Assembly (NCBI GenBank): GCA_946807835.1
Contig: OX327690.1
Location: 18,138,501-18,202,500, forward strand
DNA from: Ailanthus altissimus
Taxonomy: Eukaryota > Streptophyta > Magnoliopsida > Sapindales > Simaroubaceae
Length of the DNA: 64,000 bases
Reading direction: 5' to 3'
Of the stretch, positions 24,240 to 36,289 are shown piece by piece. The notes under the pieces are model-generated. The model searched no databases. It had not been told where the DNA came from and saw only the letters and a program-made list of their open reading frames with translations. A program made the position numbers and the translations under genes. How positions within the stretch are numbered: position 1 is the stretch's first letter; every line of letters begins with the position of its first letter.

Positions 24240-26265
24240 ATATTTAATTAATGAAAAATAAATTAAAAAATAAAATGAAGCCTGCATGAGATGGGTATTT
24301 TGATACTCGTCTCATGTTGTGAGAAAGGGTTACACGGCGCAAAAAATTATGGGTATTTTATCTCTCCTTTGTACTTGATTTCATTCATTCTTCTAATTTA
24401 CCATTTTTTCTTACTAGAAACTTTATTTTTTCTTCATATCATCTCAATACACTATAACCCATAATTTAAATTGAATCAAAAATAAATAGTACTGGTTTAG
24501 TTGGATTGGGTTGAAAGTCTTCAACCCATTTAAACTTAACTCAAACCAAAATTTAGATTAAAAAAAATTATTATTTTTTTTGAAATAAAAAAAATGTATT
24601 ATTTTTTTATGTCCTTTGATCTTATTAAATTGTTTTAATTAAAATCTTAATAATTCATAAATATAAAATTTATTTTAACCCTAATATCATTTGTTGATAC
24701 AATCTTTTCTCTTAAAAAAACCTAGATTTTTTCTTTGACAATTATTTACTACCTATTAAAATTGATATGCAGGAGAATATTTATTTTCCCTTGTGTTCTT
24801 TTTCTTTAATAACGATATTCTTATTTTGTGTAGAGTTGGGCTCGTTTGGAACAATAGACCAAGCTGTTTTGGCTTGATATTATTTTATTTGCTTTTGTAA
24901 GTAATTTGTTTTATTATTATTTTGGATTGAACACTTCATCATTTTGGGATGTTTTCTTTTTACTCTTTGTAAGTTATTTTTTTTAATCTGGTAAGTTAAA
25001 TTATGTTGAATTGAAAATTTCTTGTGAAACTTTTAAGTTAGGGGTGACATTTTGATAATTTAAATAATTGTTTTTTTTTAATTGTGAATGCAAAAGATAA
25101 TATTTTAAAAATAATTTAAATTAAATAATCTAAACCAAACCAAAAAAAAATTTAATTAGTTTGGGTTATAACCTTATTTGGATTAATTTGGATTGTAAAA
25201 ATAACAATTCTAATTTTTAAGATTTGATTTGGGTTGATCCCAAGCCAACCGAAACCGCTCGTTGCTTATCCTTAAAGCAAAGATCTCAACTTCTTTGTTC
25301 AAGTGACACAATTAGAACATGTTTCATGATTTAATATTTAAGTGTTTGAAATCATATTCTTACCTTAATTCAGTTCAATATTTTTTAATCGAAATGAAAC
25401 CAAACTAATTTATTTTGCAAAAAAAAAATTAATCAATAAATTTTTATACTCTAAAATTAAATCGAATCAAATTAAATCAATTAATCAGTTCAATTTTTTT
25501 AATTTAATAACATTTTTACTCACCTAAATACTTTACTTTTTTTCATTTCTCTGGAACATGGAAAATGATTGCTCACTTTTAACGAACTTTATAACAAAAC
25601 AACCTCAAGATCAATGGTATAAAGTTTGTCATTTCATAATAATAATAACAACAGAATAATTGTTCTTCAAACTTCTCCGTCTTTTTTTTTTTTTTTGGGG
25701 AATTCTTATATATCTAAATTAAGTGTCTTTTGATTAATTTGAATCAAGTTCATTATAATCTAACTTGATAACCTAAAAATCTAGCTTATTGACTTTTCTC
25801 GATCGTGTCAATTACTTATAAAATAAATATCTGTTGCTACAGAGGAACACTTCATACAAGCCACTCAATAAAGGATAAAGAACATATTTACTGACTTTTA
25901 TAGGTTGACTGTGTGGCTATTTTCATGATGAATAATTGATTAAACAAACCGAATCAGTAAACTTATAATACAAAATGAATGTAGAAAAAATCATTGAAGT
26001 TGGATAATATTTGATTCGAGTACTCTTTTTATTCACTGTACAAACACTCGAAACTTAACTCATATTATGATTACAATTATATGAAATTTATGTTCATCAT
26101 ATTCAAGAATGAAGATGGGGTAGCAAGACTCGTAGCATAATAATTATTTAGAACAAACTATGAAAGAAGTGAAACAACAGCGGCGGCCAGCAATGATGAG
26201 AGATTGTTAATTCCTCAGCCCAGATGAACAATTGATAAAAAGAAAATAACCAGAACCTCGGCTAG
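24240..26265. other. AT-rich intergenic sequence without recognisable genes
   Basis: After a MULE-like GC patch (24270-24345) the sequence is AT-rich, with oligo-T/A runs and repeated 'GGTTTGG / AACCCAAACC'-type motifs (24490-24560, 25120-25260), typical of degraded transposon ends. I see no coding exon. Confidence 0.4.
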
Positions 26266-26269
26266 AATG

Positions 26270-27110
26270 TTGCTTATTCTGTAGTGATGTTCTTTGAGTG
26301 AGATGTATAAAAGCTCGCATTGAGTTTCTGGCGTTCACATCATTTAGTTTCAGGTAGAGAATCATTGGCCTCGGCTGCAAGTTTGGCGTGCTTCATGGCT
26401 AATTCTTTTGTTTTTTTTTGCATTCCATGGCTCTTTCAAGGTACTCAAAGAACCTGTATTTTCGACAAATAACGATATATAAATTAAGTTAATTTACGTG
26501 AACATAGATGTATGATATTCCAATCTTTGAAGAAATTTCAGAATTGTTCAAAAATTGATGCATAGAGTTACAACTCTAGACACCTCAGGTTAGACATGGA
26601 GAAATGAATAGAGTCCATATTGCGCTTTCAAGTGAAATGCAAACACATAAGAAAAAGGAGAATATAAGACGCATTACTAAGACTTGTGCGCGCGCGAGTG
26701 AATGCATATAAAGAAGGAAAGAGTTCAAAAAGGACCAAATGCTGAAGTTATAAAAATACTAACAAATATTTCAGAACTAAAGTTCGATGTTGACACAAAT
26801 ATAAGTTCACCCCAGTTCGAAGCTCTGATTTGCAGCAAGAGCTGCAGTTTCTGATAAATATATTCACATAAACACAACATTAGTTGCTTTTTTTTTTTTT
26901 CCCTTTTTCATCTGAACATTGACATTCTAGGCGGGGTTCTATTCACCCTACTGCACATAAGGAGCTCTGATTCTGTAATAATCTTGCATGCAAAAAACGC
27001 CACCTAGCTGAAGATGAGCCTCAATTTCAGTTGAGGTTTCTGCTTTATGATGGACTAATAACATCACCTTCAGTAACTACAACACTTAAAAAATTGCCAA
27101 GCCAATCATA
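26270..27110 (-). pseudogene. SPS3: SPS3-like pseudogene, 3' part (C-terminal exons)
   Basis: The last exon (26453 to about 26270), after a clean TACAG acceptor, reads FFEYLERAM and LAMKHAKLAAEANDSLP. A one-base frame change then gives a segment with AFIHLTQRTSLQNK. These match the C-terminal helices of solanesyl diphosphate synthase (LAxKHA.LAAxAIxSLP ... RRALIDLTQRVITRxK). Upstream, degraded stretches at about 27095-27030 (GVIxSP...PQLxL-like) and 26850-26770 probably correspond to the HGVITAPILFAMEEFPQLR and following exon. Frameshifts and stops show it is dead. The 5' part of the same gene lies at 42603-43535 on the same strand, beyond a transposon nest. The gene order matches the intact SPS3 copy at the left edge. 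Confidence 0.65.
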
Positions 27111-27273
27111 CAAAACTTATAATATCAACACTGGCAGAGTTCCAATTGCACGCAACTGAGGGAACTCTTTCGTGGCAAAACAGTGCGAGAACCCTTACGA
27201 TTTTCTAAGAGTAACACTTGACTCAGTGTAAATATTATCCGCTTTAGACACAGCTTGTTACGAGTTTGCTGTT

Positions 27274-27537
27274 AGGCTTTATAACCCAAAATGTGTCTAT
27301 ATTTTTAGCAACTCATAGGGTATATAAACTAGTTAGGATTGTCTCTCGTGAGCAATGTAGGATCTTATCAGAAATCTCGATACATCAGGCCGTATTATAG
27401 CACATCAATCATCTACAAATCCTGATGGTTGCGAGGTAATGGGAGAAATGTAAGATCTCACATCGAAAGACAATCCTAACTGTTTTTATACCTTATGAGT
27501 TCCTTAAAGTATAGATGTATTTTGAGTTACAAAGCCC
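27274..27537. mobile_element. MITE-like foldback element
   Basis: The left arm (27274-27370) and right arm (27441-27537) are imperfect reverse complements of ~97 bp. Shared blocks are GGCTTTATAAC, CAACTCATAGGGTATA, GTTAGGATTGTCT and a GTAAGATCT-type inner end. The loop is ~70 bp. No ORF. It lies within or beside the 3' part of the SPS3 pseudogene. Confidence 0.6.
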
Positions 27538-27539
27538 AT

Positions 27540-30039
27540 GTGCAAATTAGGGATGACAAAATTATCTTGCAAATTCGCAAACCTACTAAAACTCCCTCGC
27601 ATTAGAAAAAATTTGGTAAAGTTCAAAGTGGGTTTGGTATACAAGATCAAAATCCGCAGTGAATTTGGGATGGGTATGGGTTCAATAAAAAATCTGTGGA
27701 TACCTGTTGCTATTATAATTTTTTTAAATTTTATTAGAGAAAAAAATGTTAAAGTTGGTGCTTACGTTCCAATCTATTGATTATACATGTAATTGTTATT
27801 TAAACAAGTAGGCATTGTCATTAAATCGTTAATCCTTATTTATATAGTATCATGTAATATAACATTACAGACGTTATATGATTTAAAAGAGTTCAGATTT
27901 GATCTAAAGGAGTTTAGATCAAGACCCAGAGTTAGCTACGTTGAGAGATATAAATGTTAAGAGTTAACCGGTATTCCAAGAGTTAAAACTTTGTCTGTAA
28001 TGAGATAAAGACATTAGAATATACCAGTAATGATATAGTTGTAAGAGTTGCAATCGGGTGCGAGAAAGTTTCATTATTCAAGTATATCCTCAAATATATG
28101 TTCTTGGTCTATTTTCACCGACGCAGGTCTTTCGGTGGATTCTTACTATATATAGATATAGATCAGTGTATGTCTATATCTGTAAGGTACAGATGGTCGT
28201 TCTTAGCTAACCATTGGCTTGGAGCTTGTATAGGCATATTGGTATTCAGTTAGAACTGGATACGGAACAGATTCATGAGGACCCCAATAGACTACCTATA
28301 TGCTGTTAATGGAAGGTCCTTTTAAGTTGAGTAGTACACGTGGTCCTCCGACCTGAGCGTCATGGTGGACTTGTAAGTGATCCACCATATTTTGGTTCCA
28401 CGTATGTCAGAGATCTTTCATAGTCTGACCGCTAGGTGTTGCTAGATATGGTCTGATGCTCATGGAGTCCAGTGTGTGTAAACACGAGATTCGTCAACTC
28501 ATTGTATCTCAAAAAGTCTTATGACTATAAGTATTATACCTGGGAAAGAAGTTTCCACATGGTCGAACAACATGGCAAAATTTTTGCTTATATTGTTCAG
28601 TGAGATACTAGTCTAGAGATAGGTTTATGGATGAGCACATGGGGATTTGACAGTGTTGATCTATGTCTCCGCACATCCAAGATATAGATGACGAAAGAAC
28701 TATACGTATGCATTGTAACCTTAGCTTATATGATCCAACGCGCAGATTTGTAATATCCGTGATGAGTGCATGGGGCATTGCTCACAGACTCATGGAATAG
28801 TTTCAATTGACGAATTGGGCATAGACCTAGGGAGTCTCACGATATGAAGTGTACTCATTATACATTGGAGTAGTATACCAGATTGAATTTTTCAGTTCAG
28901 TAATATCCAACACTACCACGAGATGTCTATTTTTAATTGTTAAATGCATTAATTAGTTAACAATTATTATTTACTAATTATATAATGACACACAGTGCAT
29001 TGTGAGCCCTCGATTGAGTTTACCTAAGTGTAAAATTTGGTGGGATCCATTAAAAGGTATATTTGATAACCACTTAAAAGGACAAAATAATAATTCCATA
29101 CAATAATTATTTAATTATTAAATAATCATAATATCTCATTATTTTATATTATTATATAATATTATATTTAATATAATAATATTTTATGTACATGCTTAGT
29201 TGTCAAACATATCTATACATATATTATTATTATATTAATTAAAGCTAAACTTGGTGGTCAAGTTTAGTCCTTTTAATAATATAATATTATTATTTTAATA
29301 TATTTTAAAATATAAATATATGTTGTAAACGTGTGAAATTGGTGGAATGAGAAAACAAGTATTGTTTTTTTTCATGTTGTTGTAAGAAGCACTTGGAAAA
29401 TATCGTTTCCTTTTGATATATGGTTGTTGGCTAAATAGGTGAAGGAAATGAGATTTGAACTTTTGTAAAATAGTTTTTAAGTGTTGAAACTGTTCTATAA
29501 CTCATCTTTACTAAAGGCTATCAAATACAACAACACAAATTTATTTTGTTGATGAAAAATAAATAATTTTAAAAGGGTTTAAGTGTTAAACTCGGTGCTG
29601 GATAAGTAGAGTTGCTCTAACTTGTCAAACACACTAAGTTGGTGACTAGAGCTACCAACGAGTTAATCTTCGGGCAAACTCCCAAAAACACGTGTAAAAC
29701 ATTACACGTTTTGGTAATTTCTCAACACTTTATTTTATATTTTAATTTGATTAATATATGCTTACTTGTATTTATTGTATATTTTAATATTCCGTTGCAC
29801 CATAATATGTATAAGATATATGTTTGATACAATAAACACAATAACACATGTATACACCCTAGTATAAAAGATCCCCTATAAAAAAAAAAAGACAATACGT
29901 TGCATATTGCATGCTTAGTGCACTTAGTGTGCCTGCTTGGAGTACACGTCATGTGCTTAGCATGAGAAGTAAGAAATTGCATTGTCAGAATTCAATTTGA
30001 AATACACCCCCTAGAAAGTTGTTATAGGTTATTAACGGG
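27540..30039. other. repetitive non-coding DNA, family unassigned
   Basis: 27540-27720 has the low-complexity 'GGGATGGGTATGGG...' pattern of degraded transposon ends. 27800-29100 is less AT-rich and resembles internal or LTR sequence of a retroelement, but I find no gag/pol motif, PBS or PPT. 29100-29330 is AT-rich. 29680-29720 carries a short inverted repeat (AACACGTGTAA / TTACACGTTTT). No exon of the interrupted SPS3 pseudogene is recognisable here. Confidence 0.35.
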
Positions 30040-31336
30040 TGCTATAGTAGTTAAGCACAAGTGCACGCTATTGTATCAAGTAATATAAGATTTTAGGTCC
30101 ATATATCATTATCACATGGACTATGTGATTTAATTCTATAAATCAAGTTCTAAAATTGTACCTACTTAACATTTATTCAGAAAATCACAATATAAAATCT
30201 AATTAACTAATCTAACTCTATCAATTATACTAAACACAAGCAAATAGTAGAATTCACAAATAAAGATAATCTAAAGTTTTGACTCGTCCCCTAGTATTTC
30301 ATTGAATTTATTAACCTCTTAGTTAATCAATTAATACCAATTAGTTGGCTTAGACACTAATCTCATCACAAGCCTCTGTCAATGGTTGAGTGACTATATT
30401 ATGCATTTTAACAATCACCTGTATGTCTATGGTATCATAATGTAATTTATTAAGATCAAGTCTAAATTATACCATACATGTCACCTAGGTATATGTCTAT
30501 CCTATATGAAACTCATAGTTATTACCCTATGATCATGCATCAAACTATCATACGGTAAACACATAAATCCATCCATCGAGTTCATCATGGTTCCTTAATC
30601 ATTCAAAATAGCAATCAGGTATAATAAAAGCATTAAACTCAGATAGAATGAATCAATCTATCGTATTAAGATCATAAACTGAGAATTAAAAAAATCTAAA
30701 TCTATACTAAGTTCACATAGTCTAACCCTAAATGAACAATTTAGCCCATTACAAAATCAAAAGTATCTAACCAATTCATAAATATCAACAAGAACAATAA
30801 TATAAAGATTAAAAAAAAAGAGTAGAAAAGCTAATCAAAGTGACTCCTTGATGTGCTTCTCGCTCAATCTTGACTTGAAACTTAAATCTCGATCTTGATT
30901 CTTCAATCTTTAGTTTTGATCTTTAATTTTATATTGTGAATTCTTTCTCTAAGTTTTTGTTGCTCTCCTCTTGATTTTTGTTTTCCCTTTTATTAGGATT
31001 TTTGGCCTTTTATTTATAGGTTTATGTCTTCAAATTAGGGTTAAACATCAAATACAAGTCAAATTAGGATTACTGTTTGAGCGCTGCAGTGCTAAATTTT
31101 GGGCGCTGCGGTACTGTAGACACTATTGCAGGCACCACGAGGCTCATTTCTAAGCACTGCAGCGGGGGCACTATAGTGAATCACTGTAGCTCATATTGTA
31201 GTAATTCATTGTAGCAGGTACTGTAGCAAACTTACAAAAATAATAATAAAATACATAAAAAGACAAATAATCTTAATTTCTACGAACAATATTAAGTTTG
31301 AAAAATAAAAATATTACACTTAACTAACCCCTATCA
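30040..31336 (-). repeat. 3' LTR of the deleted Athila-like element
   Basis: On the minus strand it starts TGATAGGGGTTAG and ends ACTATAGCA. It is adjoined at 31337 by the complement of the purine tract (AATACCCCCAAACTTAAG) and the CTCGAGGACGAG box. A GC-richer block with GCTGCAG/CACTGTAG repeats lies at 31080-31200. Confidence 0.7.
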
Positions 31337-33260
31337 AATACCCCCAAACTTAAGACTTTGCTCGTCCTCGAGCAAAACAAAGAGAAGCATTCATAATTTA
31401 TTCATGACTCTAAACAAAAACTTAAAATTAAAAACAAGTTTTGATTGATTAGATGATTAATATCGTTGTCTCAAATGCTACAAAAAATAGCACAAGGTTT
31501 TTCAAAAATCGATAAACAACTTTCAACAATCTCGTAACGTTCATCAAGTACTTCATTCTCTCTTGTAAATGATCACTTATGCATGTGTATAATAAGTAAG
31601 TATTAAGTTAAATAGAACATATATTTACTCAATGCTTAAGAAATACATGAAGATGATATCTCGGCATATTTTCAATTATAATACTACCATATGCTTACTT
31701 TTTATATTACTCTCTAGTAATATAGAAATACACATGTTTAGGGATTTATTTAGGACTTTAATTAGAAGATATATATATATATATAAAGCGTAAATCACAC
31801 CATTAACACTTAGACTTTACTTAGAAACCTCTTGATTCCTTCTCCTATTTGATTATTCATCTTCTCCCCCAAACTTATGCTACTCCCATTTTTCTTTTAA
31901 TCTCTTTTGTAAAGAATTTCTTCTTTTTCTCAAGTTAGGGGTATTATACACTTAAACACTTTTTCTCTCTCTCTTTTTTTCTGTACCCCCAAACTTAGAT
32001 TGATACACCTTCAAGACTTATTGCTTTTTATTGCAGTATCATTTTCTCACACATACAACCTTTATCTAATTAAGAATATTTCCAAGTAAACTCAAAGTTT
32101 ATGGTGCTACCTGTAGATTTCAGAATAAACAAATTCAAAGACTTAAGGCTTGTAATGTGGTTAAACAAATAAATTTGGTAATTAGGCTTAAACAGGATGA
32201 CTAGGGATAAATATACATATAAGGTAGACTAGAAAAGGCTCAAATGGTCCAAAGATGGTCTAATGTCATTATCGAATTCATGTGATTCTTAGGATTTTAC
32301 CTCAAGTAGTAATCAAGCAAGTTCTAGAGTATTGGTCCTCGAGATTTTGGTGTACTACTTAAGTAAAAAGTATATCTAAGCAAAATTAACCAATACATGT
32401 TTACTTCAATGTACTCATGAATAAGTGATAAAAAATAAAGTCGAAATCAGTTCAAGATTCATGATATAAGAATTATCTCAAGGGTATATTATTATTTTCT
32501 AGAAACTTGTGAAAATAAATTCAGCCAATATTCTCATTCTTATAATGGACTAATGATCATCATCTCAAGCAAAAATTAATACTAAAAAATATTTACCCTA
32601 CAAGACAACCAATCAAAGCATGCATAAAAAATAAACAGAGGAAAGTGTGTTTTTCACCTCCAAACTTAAATTAGACATTGTCTCCAATGTTAAAAAATAA
32701 ACTTAAAAGTAAGAAAAATTTCCCTGTAACTAAAGTTGAAGCAATGCAATGTTGTTACCTATTGATTAGACTACAGTCTTCTTTGCTTCCAATGCTTGCA
32801 AATTCTTGTGCTACTTCTTTGAATGTTCCTCTTGTTGTTTTATTTCTACAAAAAAAAAAAAAACTAACATAACTAAAATTGAAAATAAAAATAAAATTAA
32901 AATTTACTTGGGTTGCCTCTCAAGAAGCACTTGATTTAACGTCATCAGCTTGGCAAGGCTTTCTTTCATTCTTATTGAGGATCAAAGTCAATGATGGAAG
33001 CATCTTTATATGTAAGCTTGCTAGGCTTCATTTTTTTTTACTTCCATATCTTCTTTATTAGATCTTGGGTAGCAACTTCGTCTTCTTTCTTGTACTTTTC
33101 GGAAAGACTTGAATCTTAGTCTAATGAAATAGTTCTTTTGTGCCCTTCTCTTTAATCTTCTATCCTCTGTACTTCATTTTCTATGCCTTAACATCTTCTT
33201 TTTTATGTGAAGATTCAACATCTCTATTTCTTTGAGTTCCTGGGCGTACCATATTAATGC
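31337..33260 (-). mobile_element. Athila-like post-pol internal region
   Basis: Parallel to 14665-16555, including the minus-strand CTTGAGAGGCAACCCAAG box near 32908-32928 and the Lys-rich ORF tail. Short ORFs are broken. No env-like protein can be read. Confidence 0.6.
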
Positions 33261-33269
33261 TGTAGCAAT

Positions 33270-34010
33270 CAAGTAATATAGTGTGCATGGGCTGATTCTG
33301 CTATTTGTTATTGGTATTTTCTACTGTGTTGTTACTTTTCTGCACCTTAGAATGTTGTTGCAATTTAATACAAGTTTTTGCACGTTCTATTGCTGAAAAT
33401 TCTGCACTATTTTCTGAACTGTTATGCTGCTGATTTTCTATTTCAACACTTGTTTAACTCTTTTGTAGTCTTTAAAGAAAATGAATAGGCAATTTATATG
33501 GTTGTACTTCATTTTTCTACACTTCTTTCTCCTTTATACTTGATGGTGGTGGTGTAGATGTGTTCTCTTGTAAGATCTTACTACTCATCAAGTTAACGGC
33601 TTGATATTGCTCTACATTCCCTTTTGAATTTGTCTTAGTATCGCTTGGTAGAGTAATTTGAGATCTCTTATTAATCGCAGCAGCAAGTTATCCCATTTGG
33701 ACCTCTAAAATTTTAAAAAATGGTGAATGATTCTATATGATGACATCATTGAACTTCATATATTGCATAAACATGTCTTTTAATGCCGTCTTCTTCTCCT
33801 GTGATTGCAGTAATCCTGGGGGATTCATTGGTCTAGATGGCTCCTCTTGGTTGTAATGCTAAAAGAAGTTTGGATCTCTCATTCCCAAATTATAGAAGTT
33901 GGATTGTGAGTTAGGTAGTTATCAGTTAAAATTATCTACATAATTTGCTTCCAACCACCACTCATTCATGTGGTTATCACCATAAAAGTTGCACATTTTG
34001 GCTTATTTTC
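33270..34010 (-). pseudogene. Athila/Tat-like gag relic (C-terminal half)
   Basis: The minus strand gives a zinc-finger-free gag C-terminal pattern: QEKKTALKDMFMQYMKF, then FFKILEVQMG, AAAINKRSQITLPSDT and a QAVNLMSS(GK) remnant. This is the EDMxxxYM...SLRALEVQMGQLA..xRPQGTLPSDTE...VTLRSGK order of Athila/Tat gag proteins. Further on, a PIHFL/PQRLQK-like stretch precedes where protease would begin. Stops interrupt it. It sits next to the truncated 5' LTR as expected for gag. Confidence 0.65.
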
Positions 34011-34049
34011 ATTAGATTTCGACCGTATTTGCTCCATTGACTCCAAAAC

Positions 34050-34154
34050 TACAAAAATAATAATAAAATTCATAAAGAGCCAAATAATCTTAATTTCTAC
34101 GAACAAATATTAAGTTTGGAAAATGAAAACATTAGAATTAATTAACCCCTATCA
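34050..34154 (-). repeat. truncated 5' LTR of the Athila-like element
   Basis: It is ~105 bp, ~85% identical by eye to 31213-31336, and ends at the LTR's outer edge TAACCCCTATCA. The rest of this LTR and the PBS are missing. Confidence 0.6.
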
Positions 34155-36017
34155 GTCATGCCTTGGCCGATTTTCTTACTGAACATTCTACACCATCTTA
34201 GTCACAGCCAATTTCATGATCAACAATATAAATATAGGTTACCAACTATGGTTTAAGGCAAACTAAGCCGCAAGGGTTGGGATCATCTTGGGCTCCTCTT
34301 CTAAATTAAAGATGAAGATCTCATTTTTGTTGGACTTCTCATGTACTAAAAACCAAGCCAAGTATGAAGCTTTGATTATTGGCTTTAATATACTTGCAGA
34401 TATGGGTGTAAAATAAATTGAAGTCAGGGGTGACTCTCTACTTGTTATCAAGCAAGTAATAAGGGAATATAACTGTAAACCCGATCTATTATCCCCATAC
34501 TGCAATAAAGTCCAACATTTACTTAAAGGGTTCTAATCCGCCATGGTTAAATATTCAACAAGGATCAATAATTCAAAGGAAAATGATCTCGCCCAGGGGA
34601 CCTCAGGGTTAAAAAATGCGATAAAAGAAATACCTCTGATCCATCGGCCAAATTCTTATCTATACAGTTTAGAATTGTTGACTCAGCAATGACTGATCTT
34701 CCAGGTCGATTTTAGCAAAGATAGGAGAGAAGAATTGGTCACCTATATAAACAATCCTAATGCGAAGGTTGATCGATGAATAAAGACTATGGCACCAAAA
34801 TTCTCCCTCTTTGCAAGGTAGTTATTCAGAATGGCACCCTGGGAGAGTTATTAAGATGCATCAACCCAAAAGAGAGCATGTAAGTCATGGTTGAGGCATA
34901 TGAGGGATTGGTTAAAGCTCACGTAACTAAGCGATTGATGAAAAAGGTGATCCTAAAAATTAGTTTCTGATGGCCTTCTATGAAACAAGACTACCACAGC
35001 TACTCAAGGGGTGTGAAGAATGTTAGAAGCACGGCTTGATTCAAGTTATCCCAATGGAGAAAATGCACATAGCGATTAAACCATGGCCATTTAAAGGATA
35101 GGCGATGGACATAATTGAAAATTTTTATCCACCATCTTTAAACCAACATACCTTCATCTTAGTAGCGATTGACTACATCAAATAGGTAGAAGCCATCTCA
35201 TTAAATGTGGCTACTCAACAGTCAATCATCAAGTTTATCAAGGAAAGCAATATATACAAGCATGATCTTCTAGAGTCTATCACAACCAATCAAGGAACGG
35301 TATTCACTGGTGATGAGATGGTCGATTTTGCCAAGGGGTTCAACATCAAACTCATACATAGTACACCCTACTATGCCCAGTCAAATGGATAGGCCAAATC
35401 AACTAGTAACTCGATCATCTAAGCATTAAAGAAGGCGATCAAAGATAATCTCAGAGCATGGAATAAAAAGCTTTAAGAGGTACTCTAGGCAAATAGAGTC
35501 AACCTAAACATGGCAATAGGAACATCACCCTACCAGTATGGTCTATGGTCACGAGACCATAGTTCTAATGGAACTTATAAGTGATTCAACTAAAAGGCAA
35601 TTTTAGGGTGATTTGAATACCCAACAATATCAAGATGCCATGATAGAAGAAATAGACAAGATAGAAAAAAAAATAGCCTTGAAGCCTTAAATTGACTTGA
35701 AGTGCAGAAAACAAAAAGTGGAAAAAGCTTACAACAAGAAAGTTAGATTTAAGTCATTCAGACAATGCGACCTCGTATGAAAAACTGTCCTCTCAATCAA
35801 GTCTAAAGAACATGAGCTAGGCAAGTTCAATCCAAATTAGGAATGACTGTTCAAAATCACCAAAGTTATTGGCCATATGGCATACCTATTGAGCGACTTA
35901 GAATGTATTATCCACCCTAGGTCGATCAATAAAAAGTAACTTAAACCTTACAAACCAACGATCTGGGAAAGGGTCGATAAGGCTATTTTTCAAGCTTATA
36001 AGTGTCATGATAATTGA
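34155..36017 (+). pseudogene. Tat-like Ty3/gypsy pol relic: RNase H and integrase
   Basis: Plus-strand translation, with many stops, begins ALADFLTEH (34158), the motif that opens the Tat-type RNase H region. It continues with IEVRGDSLLVIKQVIREYNC (about 34420), matching the RNase H GDSxLVIxQ block, and then an integrase zinc-binding and core region. 35207-35392 is open and contains TTNQGTVFTGDEMVDFAKGF and STPYYAQSNG, the core sequence around the second and third catalytic positions. The end, NLKPYKPTIWERVDKA..., stops at 36015-36017. Reverse transcriptase and gag are absent; the left side is cut at the junction with the Athila-like element at 34154. Downstream lies an antisense gene, a feature of Tat-lineage elements. 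Confidence 0.7.
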
Positions 36018-36289
36018 TCGACTTTATGATGAATAATGTTTTTTTCTATGTAAGCCTATATTAAATGTTATTAGTTATATTCTGAGACAATTTAGAAGTG
36101 TATTGCTTGTCTTTATTAATTAAAAGCCAATCATTACTTTAGTTTAAATTTAGTATGCAGTAGGCGATCTATGTATCGGGCGATTTATAATTGTCAATCA
36201 GATAAGACAATAAAAGAAGAATAAGCAAGGCAACTCACTCAAAATTTTATTTTATTAATGATAAAATATTTTTCAAAATATAGCTCTTA

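Larger units (their letters stand above)
30040..34154 (-). mobile_element. Athila-like family B retroelement, internally deleted
   Basis: The minus-oriented element has a full 3' LTR (30040-31336), polypurine tract and post-pol region (31337-33260), a gag relic (33270-34010) and only the last ~105 bp of a 5' LTR (34050-34154). The outer 12 bp of that fragment, TAACCCCTATCA, equals the boundary of the full LTR at 31336. All of pol is missing between the post-pol region and gag. No 5-bp target duplication is visible (ACGGG vs GTCAT), so at least one end was lost or rearranged. Confidence 0.65.

Noticed and set aside
30035..34159. Target-site duplication for the Athila-like element at 30040-34154
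   Set aside because: Flanks ACGGG and GTCAT do not match, so no clean insertion can be claimed.
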